This document shows positions 6,899-14,125 of a DNA stretch of 18,367 nt, piece after piece. The number at the start of each line of letters is the position of its first letter. Positions within the stretch are counted from its first letter, which is position 1. A program made the position numbers and the translations under genes. Origin of the DNA: Clostridia bacterium (lineage in GTDB: Bacteria; Bacillota_A; Clostridia; Oscillospirales; CAG-272); the NCBI GenBank assembly GCA_017631775.1, contig JAGBSQ010000051.1, positions 1-18,367 of the forward strand. The letters are read 5' to 3'. The notes beneath the pieces are model-generated. The model ran no database searches, had not been told where the DNA came from, and saw only the letters and a list, made by a program, of their open reading frames with translations.

Positions 6899-9142
6899 TT
6901 AGTGGTAGAACTCAAGAACTACAGAGATACCGCCCATGGTGAGGGTAACGTCCTCTGCTGCTTGGAATGCTGCCATAATTGCTGCATGGCTTGCATCGGT
7001 GCCCAAGGGTCTTTGTTGCAGGTCAACAAAGGTTTGGCCGTTGAAGAAGATGGTGTAGGGTGTGCCTGCCTCATCGTAAACGGTGAGGAAAGGAGGCATT
7101 TGATTGGTGGTTTGTGCTGCGTATTGCGAAATTTGGAGAATGGTCATCCAATGTACGTTGTCAGCACCTTGAACTCTGTTCATGCCTGCGCCGTCAATAG
7201 AAAGGATACCTTGTGCACCAATGCCGGTAACAACTTGAGAAGCGTTGTTGCCCTCGGGCATAAGGAGTGCTTGAATGTTCATTTTGCCGCTGTCATCTAC
7301 AAAGGAACCGAGAGTTGCCAGCTTCAAGCCATCGCTCAAGCCCTTCATTTGGGCTACGATTGCGTTACCGCCAATAGCAGCAAACCAGATCTCTTCACCG
7401 CTGAGGTGAGAATCGAATACGGTGTTGGTTACAATCAGAATGGGGCTTACGTAGCCGCCGCGAATGTCAGGGCTGGAAACGATAGCCATAGGTCCGCCTG
7501 CACCGACGAAATAAGAATCGGTAAAGGTTGCCTTTGCTTCGCCCCACATGTAAATTGCGTTTTGGTAAGAGTCGTAGCACTTAACGTTGATAGCATTCAT
7601 GTAAGAATGGTCATCTGCAAAGTAAGTAATAAAGAAGGAGTTACCAATGATGTTATCAAAATCAACAGTAATATAGCCGGTAGCCTTGAGGAAGATCAAG
7701 CCGCCTGCGGAAACGAGAGCGCCGTCAGCGTCAACCCAGTTATCTCTTGCGGCATTACCGATGATATTGAGGTTGTTGATGGTGACTTGTGCATGGTTTT
7801 CTACACTTACTTCAATGGTGTTAACGAACTTGATAAAGTCGGAGTTGGAGAAGTCTGCGCCGTAGTCGTCGCTATTGCCTTCAAGGCCGAATACTGCGGG
7901 GGATGCAATGATCGGGAAGTCATCCAAGCTGATGGAGAAGAAGTTGCCTTCCATTACAAAGGTCTCAGCAGGATTGAGAATGCGGCGGTAGATGTCGGAC
8001 CAGTCTCTGAGGTACTTGGTGCCTGCGGGAATGGTCTTGGTCTCGCCGGTAACGCTGTTGGTGTAAACAACGTCTTGAGTGGTGGTCATAAAGAACGCTT
8101 CGGGAACGTCATCTTCGGTCAAGAACAGGTCACAGTGCAGAACAATACCGGAAACAGTAAGGTTTGCAATGCCCTTTTCGGTCTTAAAGGTATCCCAAAC
8201 GCGGGTATCATTCCAGTCTGCATTACCTTCGCGGTCGTCGGTGTTGTCATTATCGATAACGGCAAGCTCCCAAGCCTCGTAAATGTTGTAAGCCTTAACG
8301 ATTTCAGCCTCGAGAACAACGGGGTTGAAGGATTCAAAGAGATAGTACTCCTCGGAGGGGAGAACGGAGATCTTAACACTCAAGCCTTCGGTACCTGCTG
8401 CAAAGGTGTAAAGACCCTTGTAGGTATCAACGGTAGCGATCAAAGTTTCGCCATCGTAGTAAGAAACGAGATTGCCCTCGCCTGCGGTTGCAGTCAAAGC
8501 AACGTATTCATCTTCTTTTTCAACAAAAAGTTCTACAACGGAGAAGAAGTTTTCAAGTTCCTTAACGATATCGTCATCGCCCAAAACAGAAAATTGAGGA
8601 TTGAAGCGGAATGCGTTTTCGTTACCGATGATATAGGTCTTTTCGCCAACTGCAAATTGACCTGCAAAGCTTGCATCCTTATATGTCAAGTTGGGGTCGA
8701 TTACGTTTGCACCGTTAAATTGGTTAAGAGATTCGGGTCTTTCAAATTGAACGGCAATCGCAAATTCGGGCTCTACGATCGGCTCTGCGGTAACCTTAAC
8801 GGTAACCTTTGCGGTTTGAACAACGTTCAAGTGAGGATCGTTGAAGGATACGGTAACTTCCTTATCGCCTTCGGTAGCGGTAATGTCCTCGTCGTAGGTG
8901 ATGGTGAGCTCACTATAGGTGTAAACCTTGTTCAAGTTTTCGTCGGAATATTTAGCAGTTGCTTTGATTCCGGAAAAATCGATTTCTTCGCCAATGAGAT
9001 AGTTGGTCTTTACAGAGGAACGGTCAACGGTGAAGGATTTGAGCTCGAGCTTGGTTTGGAAGAGCGAGCAAGCCGCAAAAGAAAGTACCATTGCCACAGT
9101 GGCTACAAGCGCGATGAGTTTTAAAAATTTCTTCATTTTCAT
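6899..9142 (-). CDS. Large lipoprotein with Ig-like and beta-helix regions
   Basis: A 747-residue predicted lipoprotein. MKMKKFLKLI and a hydrophobic stretch lead to the lipobox-like SFAAC with Cys25. Residues about 32-118 form a bacterial Ig-like domain (group 3 pattern: KSFTVDRSSVKTNYLIGEE, then DFSGIKATAKY, EGDKEVTVSF and KVTVKV). The middle is acidic and beta-rich without a recognised family. About 450-590 reads like coils of a right-handed parallel beta-helix (VTINNLNIIGN, NAINVKCYDSYQNAIYMWG, ATFTDSYF, ILIVTNTVFD). No catalytic residues of a polysaccharide lyase can be assigned. The start is set by AAGGAGG 8 bases upstream. It is the last gene of the ABC operon, 24 bases after the small anchored protein, which suggests it works with, or is handled by, that transporter at the outer membrane face of the cell. 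Ligand unknown. Confidence 0.88.
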   Translation of the reverse strand: MKMKKFLKLIALVATVAMVLSFAACSLFQTKLELKSFTVDRSSVKTNYLIGEEIDFSGIKATAKYSDENLNKVYTYSELTITYDEDITATEGDKEVTVSFNDPHLNVVQTAKVTVKVTAEPIVEPEFAIAVQFERPESLNQFNGANVIDPNLTYKDASFAGQFAVGEKTYIIGNENAFRFNPQFSVLGDDDIVKELENFFSVVELFVEKEDEYVALTATAGEGNLVSYYDGETLIATVDTYKGLYTFAAGTEGLSVKISVLPSEEYYLFESFNPVVLEAEIVKAYNIYEAWELAVIDNDNTDDREGNADWNDTRVWDTFKTEKGIANLTVSGIVLHCDLFLTEDDVPEAFFMTTTQDVVYTNSVTGETKTIPAGTKYLRDWSDIYRRILNPAETFVMEGNFFSISLDDFPIIASPAVFGLEGNSDDYGADFSNSDFIKFVNTIEVSVENHAQVTINNLNIIGNAARDNWVDADGALVSAGGLIFLKATGYITVDFDNIIGNSFFITYFADDHSYMNAINVKCYDSYQNAIYMWGEAKATFTDSYFVGAGGPMAIVSSPDIRGGYVSPILIVTNTVFDSHLSGEEIWFAAIGGNAIVAQMKGLSDGLKLATLGSFVDDSGKMNIQALLMPEGNNASQVVTGIGAQGILSIDGAGMNRVQGADNVHWMTILQISQYAAQTTNQMPPFLTVYDEAGTPYTIFFNGQTFVDLQQRPLGTDASHAAIMAAFQAAEDVTLTMGGISVVLEFYH

Positions 9143-9166
9143 TGTTTTTGCCTCCTTAAGAGTTTG

Positions 9167-9670
9167 TTAATTGCTATCTTTAGGGACTCTGCCCATAAGA
9201 ACGATTTGAGCGCAGACGTTGGATCCGTCTGTTGCACGAATAGTAACCGTGATTGCACGGTTGGGCTTGAGGAATACAAAGGTACGGGAGAGCTCGTGGA
9301 ATACGACAGCACCCTCGTTGGTCTCTTTGTCATACTCAAACTTAACGCTGGTTTCGTTTGCCAAGTGCGGCAAAACCTCGTAGTTGATTTGCACGGCGTT
9401 GGGGTTGTTGACAATGCTTTCTGCCTCTGCCGTGTAGGGGTTTGCCTCGTCGGCAGGAATAAAGTCAAAAATGAACAACGGCTTATCGCCAAGCATTTGT
9501 TGTGACTCAATGGTAACGGGAGATTCGTTTTGTACGGTAATGCTGTTGCATTGAATACCTTCTACGTACGTAATACCGTCAAACACCTTTACCTCCAGAC
9601 CAAAGAAATTGACCACCGCAATAGATGCGAGGTATACAACGAGGAGAATAATAACTATTGTTTTTTTCAT
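9167..9670 (-). CDS. Small membrane-anchored extracytoplasmic protein
   Basis: A 167-residue protein of unknown family. KKTIVIILLVVYLASIAVVNFFG forms one N-terminal membrane helix (about residues 3-24) with no lipobox and no clear cleavage site, so it is probably an anchored protein with its C-terminus outside. The remaining 140 residues are beta-rich, with stretches such as ITYVEGIQCNSITVQ, SVKFEYD, TFVFLKP and AITVTIRAT. ATG at 9668-9670 is chosen because it shares a base with the TAA of the permease gene (TAATG) and has AAGGAG 8 bases upstream; a longer in-frame start would run into the permease gene. Placement between the permease and the lipoprotein suggests an accessory subunit of the ABC system. 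No homologue is recognised. Confidence 0.85.
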   Translation of the reverse strand: MKKTIVIILLVVYLASIAVVNFFGLEVKVFDGITYVEGIQCNSITVQNESPVTIESQQMLGDKPLFIFDFIPADEANPYTAEAESIVNNPNAVQINYEVLPHLANETSVKFEYDKETNEGAVVFHELSRTFVFLKPNRAITVTIRATDGSNVCAQIVLMGRVPKDSN

Positions 9671-11373
9671 TACTGCTTCTCCTTGTAAAACGCTTTGATT
9701 TTGGAAACATAGGTGAATACCTTGTATCCTGCAAGAATTGCCGCAACAATCGCCAATTTGATCCATGCCGCAGGGTCATTTCTCGAGGAGAAGAAGAGTG
9801 CCAGCACAAATACAACAACCGCTACGATAATGGCACCAACGCCCGATGCGGTTTCGTTGGGGTTGTTTGCCTGCTCGTTAAAGGTGGCGTATTGCTCGTA
9901 TTGCGGATTCATAATATCCTTTTCGGCACTGGAGAACAGATGTGCGATATAAACACAGTAAATCATAATGCCGATCATCCACGCGTTCGTTTGCGAAATG
10001 GAGGATTCGATTGCAAAAATGTTTACGGTGACCACACAACCAATCAGTGCAATGATCATGTGAAAGACAAGCTTGGAGAAAAGGAGTGTTACGTAGGGCG
10101 CGGGTTGCACCTTGTTCAAATAAGAGCTCGATCCGTCTCGGCTGTAAACCGATGCAAGATCGATATTGGTCATCATCATCATAAGCAAAATAACGATGAT
10201 GTTGAAGCAAATGGTCATTTGCGTTCCCAAAAAACGCGTGTTCATTGCCGAGTACAGCTTGTTCAAAAGGTAGATAGCCATTGGCATAAGAATGATCAGC
10301 ACACCGCCAAGCTTAATAAAGGCGTTGGAACGGAGACCAATGACAAATTCCTTTTTGATCGCCGAGAGGAAGGGGGGATTTTTGCGGTTAGCCTTGGCTT
10401 TGATCTTATCCCTCTTTTTAAACTCAAAGGGAGTAGATGCCATGCGGTAGAACAACGGCTTGGAGCACAGGAAGCAAAGCAGCAGCATTGCCACTCCAAC
10501 TGCGATCAAAACCAAGAGGCTTGGCAGCGTTCCGGAGTGGAAGATCATGCTGGAAAGTCCTACGGTTCTACCAACAATCAATTCGGTAAATGCATAAATG
10601 GGTGCAAATTTTTCGGTGTAAGCGTTGAGGAATGCTTGGATCTCCCAATAGGTATTGCCCCAACTCTCAATAAAGTTGATATCCTCGGGAACCATACCGA
10701 TCAGCCACCAAACGGCCAACACAGCCGCTCCGCCAAGTGCGGTATACACAATGTATTGCAGCACCTTAACGCGGCCCAAGAAAATGTAACCGAACATTGC
10801 GGGAATGGAGAGAAGAGCCGCCACCAAAACGGGAATGCTCGAGATCAGCAAAAACATCAAAATCAACCAAGGGTAATAAATGAGCGAATATCCCTTGACG
10901 ATACCGTATGCGATGAACATGGGAATGGTGAACATAAAGCTCTTTCTCAGCTCGTATACGTAGTAGGTTGCGAGCTTTGAGAAGAATACGAGCGAGGGAG
11001 TTGCGGGGAACGTGAGGAGAACCGTGTTGTCCCTTGAGAAATAAAGCGACTTTACAAGTCCTAGCGTATCGGTCACAAGCGAAAGCAAAAGCATAATGCC
11101 AAACGCCAGGGAAATGACGGATACGGGAATATCATGGACGAGCGAGAATAAGCCGAGCAGCTTAACAAAATGGAACAGGACGGTAATAACCGCCGTAATG
11201 GCCGCAAACTCAACAAAGAGCCATACGGTCTTGAATATCAGCTTTCTTTTGGATCGCAGATATCCCATGTCCATTTTTTCTTTGAGCTGCATTTTGACCA
11301 GTGTAACGAGCGCTCGCCAATTTTCACGAGCCGTCTCGGCAAACTCGCCCTTTTTCAGCTTTCTTTTTGTCAT
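9670..11373 (-). CDS. ABC-2-like exporter permease, about 12 helices
   Basis: A 567-residue polytopic membrane protein. A basic cytosolic N-terminus (about 45 residues, with RSKRKLIFK) precedes roughly 12 hydrophobic segments in two halves joined by a basic loop (FEFKKRDKIKAKANRKNPP). That loop is followed by AIKKEFVIGLRSNAF, an arrangement typical of ABC-2-type or 'putative ABC exporter' permeases, in which an amphipathic coupling helix precedes each membrane block. Segments such as LVKSLYFSRDNTVLLTFPATPS and LASVYSRDGSSSYLNKVQPAPYVTLLFSKL show a repeated SRD plus P-A/T-P motif, suggesting an internal duplication. ATG at 11371-11373 overlaps the TGA of the ABC gene by four bases (ATGA), so the two are translationally coupled and surely partners. 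A ribosome site (AAAGGAG) lies inside the end of that gene. Transport substrate and direction are unknown; export is expected from family. Confidence 0.9.
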   Translation of the reverse strand: MTKRKLKKGEFAETARENWRALVTLVKMQLKEKMDMGYLRSKRKLIFKTVWLFVEFAAITAVITVLFHFVKLLGLFSLVHDIPVSVISLAFGIMLLLSLVTDTLGLVKSLYFSRDNTVLLTFPATPSLVFFSKLATYYVYELRKSFMFTIPMFIAYGIVKGYSLIYYPWLILMFLLISSIPVLVAALLSIPAMFGYIFLGRVKVLQYIVYTALGGAAVLAVWWLIGMVPEDINFIESWGNTYWEIQAFLNAYTEKFAPIYAFTELIVGRTVGLSSMIFHSGTLPSLLVLIAVGVAMLLLCFLCSKPLFYRMASTPFEFKKRDKIKAKANRKNPPFLSAIKKEFVIGLRSNAFIKLGGVLIILMPMAIYLLNKLYSAMNTRFLGTQMTICFNIIVILLMMMMTNIDLASVYSRDGSSSYLNKVQPAPYVTLLFSKLVFHMIIALIGCVVTVNIFAIESSISQTNAWMIGIMIYCVYIAHLFSSAEKDIMNPQYEQYATFNEQANNPNETASGVGAIIVAVVVFVLALFFSSRNDPAAWIKLAIVAAILAGYKVFTYVSKIKAFYKEKQ

Positions 11374-13628
11374 ACCGTTTCTCCTTTGAGAGCGGCTGCA
11401 GCTTCCTCATCCTTAACAGAAACGGGAGACTGCGTATTGCCGTCGATCATGCCCATATAGAACTGCTCGAGCGGAACACCGCTTGCCTTAATCTCGGCAA
11501 CGGTTTTGGTGCAAAGGATTTGTCCCTTGCGAATGATCGCGATGCGATCGCAAATGTTTTCTACAACGTCGATGATATGGCTGGAGAAGAATACGATGTT
11601 GCCGCGGGATGCGTGCTCCTTCATACACTCCTTAACCTGGAAGATGGATTCGGGGTCAAGGCCTGTCAGAGGCTCGTCCAAGATCCAAATCTTGGGGTTG
11701 TGAACGAGCGCCGACATAATGGTAATCTTTTGCTTCATACCGTGGGAGTATGTCTTCATGGGGTTGTCGATGGCTGTCTCCAAGCGGAAGCGCTTGATAT
11801 ATTCTGCCATTCTTTGGTCACGGTCTGCGCGAGATACGTTGTAAAGGTCGGCAATGTAGTTGATATATTCTCTACCCGAAAGGTTTTCGTAAAGCGCGTA
11901 ATGGTCGGGAACAAAGCCGATTTGCATCTTTGCTTCAACCGATTGCTTGTCCGCATCGTAACCCGAAACCTCAATTTGTCCCGAGGTGATGGTTTGAATA
12001 CCGACGATGGATTTGATAATGGTGGATTTACCTGCGCCGTTGGGGCCGAGGAAGCCAAAAATTTGACCGCCTTCAATTTCAAGGTTTGCCTTGTAAACCG
12101 CGTAAACGTCGCTGGTGGAATATCTCTTTGAAAAATCACGAAGGATCAATTTGCCCTCGTTTTGAGGATTCATGGGTTCCTGCATACTTCTGCCTGCAAG
12201 ATGCGCTTGAAGCGCGAGCCTGTCGGCCTTGATCTTGCGGTTCCTTTCCATAATGATTTGGTAAATATCGACAACCTCAAATGCTTGCTCGTACAAAAAC
12301 CACATAGCAAACGAAAGCGCTATGTAGACCACAAAATAGAGCGCCTGATATACAGGATACAACAGCATGGTCAAATCGCCAACTTGGAATTGGAAGGTGA
12401 TCTTTCGCAAATCCTCTGCCCACTTGCCAAGCTTTTCGGCAATAAAGTTGGAGTTGATGAAGAAGAAGTCGACCGGCGTTCCCTTTGCGGTCAGCCACGC
12501 GTTCATAACCAACACAAGTACGTAATAACCGAAGAACGCTATCAAGGAATAAGCAAATTGCTTGATCTTAGGACGGCGGAAAATGCCCAAGCTCATCAAA
12601 AGCAGCGGCAACAAAAATGCCATGTAGTGGTTGGACCAGAATTGAATGGAACGTGCCGAGAGCCAAAATGCCGAATTGGTGTCAGGCATGATCATTGCAA
12701 AGAAAGCGCCCAAAACGTTGATGAAGATGGTGAAGTAATAGAGCTTTTCCATCTTAAAGATGAGCACCAACGGAATGATGAACATTGCCGTGTTGCAAAG
12801 GTGCAACGGCCAATCCTGCAGGTTGACAAAAACTGAAAAATCGTAAACGTAGCAGAAGGTGATCATGGTTGCCATGCTGATGTAAAGCAAGGCAAATCTC
12901 TTTTGCTCGTATTCGCATTTTGCAAAGAGGAAATGAATGCCAAAGCCGAGAACGGCAGCACCGTAAATGAAAATGCGGTGGGCGAGTGTAAAGTCCTCCA
13001 AAAGGATTGCGGGGTCACCCAAACCGAACAATGCTTGCGGTGCCCAAGCAGGCATTGCAATGGCAAACATGCCAACAAAAATGGCGCCAGTTGTTAAAAG
13101 GTTGCGCCAGTTGAATACGGGGCGCTTTTGCTTTGTGATTTGGAAGAGAGCCAAACCAAGTCCCACACCGAGCTCAAGTGCAAAAATGAGAAGTCGGTAG
13201 CGGAAGACGTCTGCCGCATCACCGTCTTGCGCGCGGTTAAGAATGGGCAATGCCACAATAGAAGCCGCATAAACAGCAGCCGCCACGTAACGAACGATGG
13301 GGGCTACAAGAGGTACGTGCTTTTCGAAAAACGGATAGGTGATTGCCGCCAACTGTACGGCATAAATGAGCCAAAACAGAACAATTGCCAAAGCAGCTGT
13401 TCCACCGCCCTGCGGACCAAAGGGCGAGTAAATGTTAAGTCCGACCGTATTTTGAATCAGCGGTTTGCCGCCAAGAAAGCGAACAAAGAAAAGCGCCGAA
13501 TATAAAAGTGCAACTGTGCGTGTATTGTTGAACTTTTCACCAAAAACGTTCTTTTCTCTGTTGAAGAACAAGAACGCAAAAATGAGTAAGCAAGCTGCCA
13601 CAGCCACACCGTAGTAAAGATAAATCAC
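11370..13628 (-). CDS. Fusion of YwaF-like membrane domain and ABC ATPase
   Basis: One 752-residue chain joins two parts. Residues about 1-450 are polytopic (about 12 helices). The stretch near 273-345, with WPLHLCNTAMFIIPL and MPDTNS followed by QFWSNHYMAFLLPLLLM, resembles the YwaF/TMEM164 family (TIGR02206), whose function is unknown. A charged linker (ERNRKIKADRLALQAHLAGR) leads to a complete ABC ATPase at about 493-728. This has Walker A GPNGAGKST (528-536), PDHYALYENLSG in the Q-loop position (Asp where Gln is usual), the signature YSHGMKQK (627-634), Walker B IWILDEPLTGLDP (647-659) and the switch His684 in FFSSHIID. The type matches ABC-2 exporters (CcmA/NatA-like). Start GTG at 13628 has AAGGAGG 9 bases upstream. 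It is the first gene of the operon and overlaps the permease by four bases. ATPase certain; the YwaF assignment rests on motifs only. Confidence 0.9.
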   Translation of the reverse strand: MIYLYYGVAVAACLLIFAFLFFNREKNVFGEKFNNTRTVALLYSALFFVRFLGGKPLIQNTVGLNIYSPFGPQGGGTAALAIVLFWLIYAVQLAAITYPFFEKHVPLVAPIVRYVAAAVYAASIVALPILNRAQDGDAADVFRYRLLIFALELGVGLGLALFQITKQKRPVFNWRNLLTTGAIFVGMFAIAMPAWAPQALFGLGDPAILLEDFTLAHRIFIYGAAVLGFGIHFLFAKCEYEQKRFALLYISMATMITFCYVYDFSVFVNLQDWPLHLCNTAMFIIPLVLIFKMEKLYYFTIFINVLGAFFAMIMPDTNSAFWLSARSIQFWSNHYMAFLLPLLLMSLGIFRRPKIKQFAYSLIAFFGYYVLVLVMNAWLTAKGTPVDFFFINSNFIAEKLGKWAEDLRKITFQFQVGDLTMLLYPVYQALYFVVYIALSFAMWFLYEQAFEVVDIYQIIMERNRKIKADRLALQAHLAGRSMQEPMNPQNEGKLILRDFSKRYSTSDVYAVYKANLEIEGGQIFGFLGPNGAGKSTIIKSIVGIQTITSGQIEVSGYDADKQSVEAKMQIGFVPDHYALYENLSGREYINYIADLYNVSRADRDQRMAEYIKRFRLETAIDNPMKTYSHGMKQKITIMSALVHNPKIWILDEPLTGLDPESIFQVKECMKEHASRGNIVFFSSHIIDVVENICDRIAIIRKGQILCTKTVAEIKASGVPLEQFYMGMIDGNTQSPVSVKDEEAAAALKGETV

Positions 13629-13637
13629 GGTGTTTTT

Positions 13638-13644
13638 CCTCCTT
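13638..13644 (-). promoter_or_regulatory. Ribosome binding site fixing a GTG start
   Basis: AAGGAGG on the minus strand, 9 bases before GTG at 13628. It sets the start of the fused membrane-ABC protein. Confidence 0.85.
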
Positions 13645-13673
13645 GCAGGGGTGTTTCCCTTGAAGTCTTTTTT

Positions 13674-13690
13674 GCAAAAACGATTTTTGC
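13674..13690. repeat. 17-base palindrome before the ABC operon
   Basis: GCAAAAA and TTTTTGC are perfect 7-base inverted copies around CGA. The palindrome lies 46 bases before the GTG of the ABC operon, in the gap behind the tRNA terminator. A GATAAT hexamer on the minus strand (13694-13699) just upstream could be a -10, but no good -35 is at the right distance, so the operon's promoter is not settled. The element could be an operator or a small hairpin. Confidence 0.35.
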
Positions 13691-13700
13691 CGAATTATCC

Positions 13701-13739
13701 AAAAAATCAGCCCCTATTCTGTTAAAAAAGGACTGATTT
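13701..13739 (-). terminator. Terminator of the tRNA-Pro gene
   Basis: Read on the minus strand, AAATCAGTCC (13730-13739) pairs with GGGCTGATTT (13704-13713), one pair being G-U, around a 16-base loop, and a run of six T follows (13701-13706). The G-U pair exists only in the minus-strand RNA, which fixes the orientation. It begins about 15 bases after the tRNA 3' end and separates it from the ABC operon, though read-through into the operon is possible. Confidence 0.75.
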
Positions 13740-13753
13740 CTTGAGTTTGTCAT

Positions 13754-13830
13754 TGGTCGGAGTGACAGGATTCGAACCTGCGGCCTCTTGGTCCCGAACC
13801 AAGCGCACTACCAAACTGTGCCACACCCCG
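13754..13830 (-). tRNA. tRNA-Pro (anticodon CGG)
   Basis: The 77 bases on the minus strand fold into a complete cloverleaf. The acceptor arm is CGGGGTG with CACTCCG (one G-U), the D stem is GCAC/GTGC, and the anticodon stem is CTTGG/CCAAG around TTCGGGA, giving anticodon CGG, which reads CCG. A 5-base variable loop, a T stem GCAGG/CCTGT and the T loop TTCGAAT follow. The discriminator is A and the CCA end is encoded. It has its own promoter and terminator. Confidence 0.96.
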
Positions 13831-13964
13831 ATTTAAAATTTGTTTCGTTGTTTTTTGTTCCCCGCTTTACTTCCCCGGTGCGATTGGTGAGGGGACCGAA
13901 CCGCTGAGAGTCATGCGCATCTTTCTAATGTTTAATATTTATTATATAAAATACGCCTTTTCAC
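13831..13964 (-). other. Long transcribed leader of tRNA-Pro
   Basis: About 130 bases separate the predicted transcription start from the mature tRNA 5' end. Most is AT-rich, but 13860-13920 is a GC-rich island with CCCC and GGGG blocks and a GGTTCGGTC stretch that looks like a T loop. It does not fold into a second tRNA by eye and has no open frame of note. It may be a processed precursor spacer or a tRNA remnant. Confidence 0.4.
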
Positions 13965-13970
13965 TACGCC

Positions 13971-13999
13971 ATTATATCACAACAACGTGCTTTTGTCAA
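13971..13999 (-). promoter_or_regulatory. Consensus sigma-A promoter of tRNA-Pro
   Basis: On the minus strand TTGACA (13994-13999) and TATAAT (13971-13976) are exactly 17 bases apart, both perfect, as expected for a strongly expressed stable RNA. Confidence 0.9.
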
Positions 14000-14071
14000 C
14001 CTTTTTTTCAAAAATACTTGCTCCCATAGGGCAACAAGATGGCTCCAAAATGAGAAAAACGGCACAAATTT

Positions 14072-14102
14072 GGGAATTGAGCCCGTAAAGAACTCAATTC
14101 CC
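14072..14102 (-). terminator. Hairpin after the phosphoesterase gene
   Basis: Perfect 10-base arms (GGGAATTGAG 14072-14081, CTCAATTCCC 14093-14102) enclose an 11-base loop, 23 bases after the phosphoesterase stop. The minus strand continues AAATTTGTGCCGTTTTTC, a weak T tract, so it may be an inefficient terminator or a 3'-end stabilising structure. Confidence 0.5.
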
Positions 14103-14125
14103 TTTCAAAAAATTTCATTTTTTGG

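Noticed and set aside
6857..9124. Long open frame on the plus strand opposite the lipoprotein gene
   Set aside because: Its product is rich in Gly, Val, Asn and Cys with no domain, no ribosome site and no promoter. It arises because the codon usage of the real minus-strand gene leaves the antisense frame open. The same holds for long frames opposite the DUF11 gene, the aminotransferase, the permease and the phosphoesterase.
13860..13920. Second tRNA gene upstream of tRNA-Pro
   Set aside because: The GGTTCGGTC stretch resembles a T loop, but flanking bases do not form a 5-bp T stem, and no acceptor, D or anticodon arms can be built.
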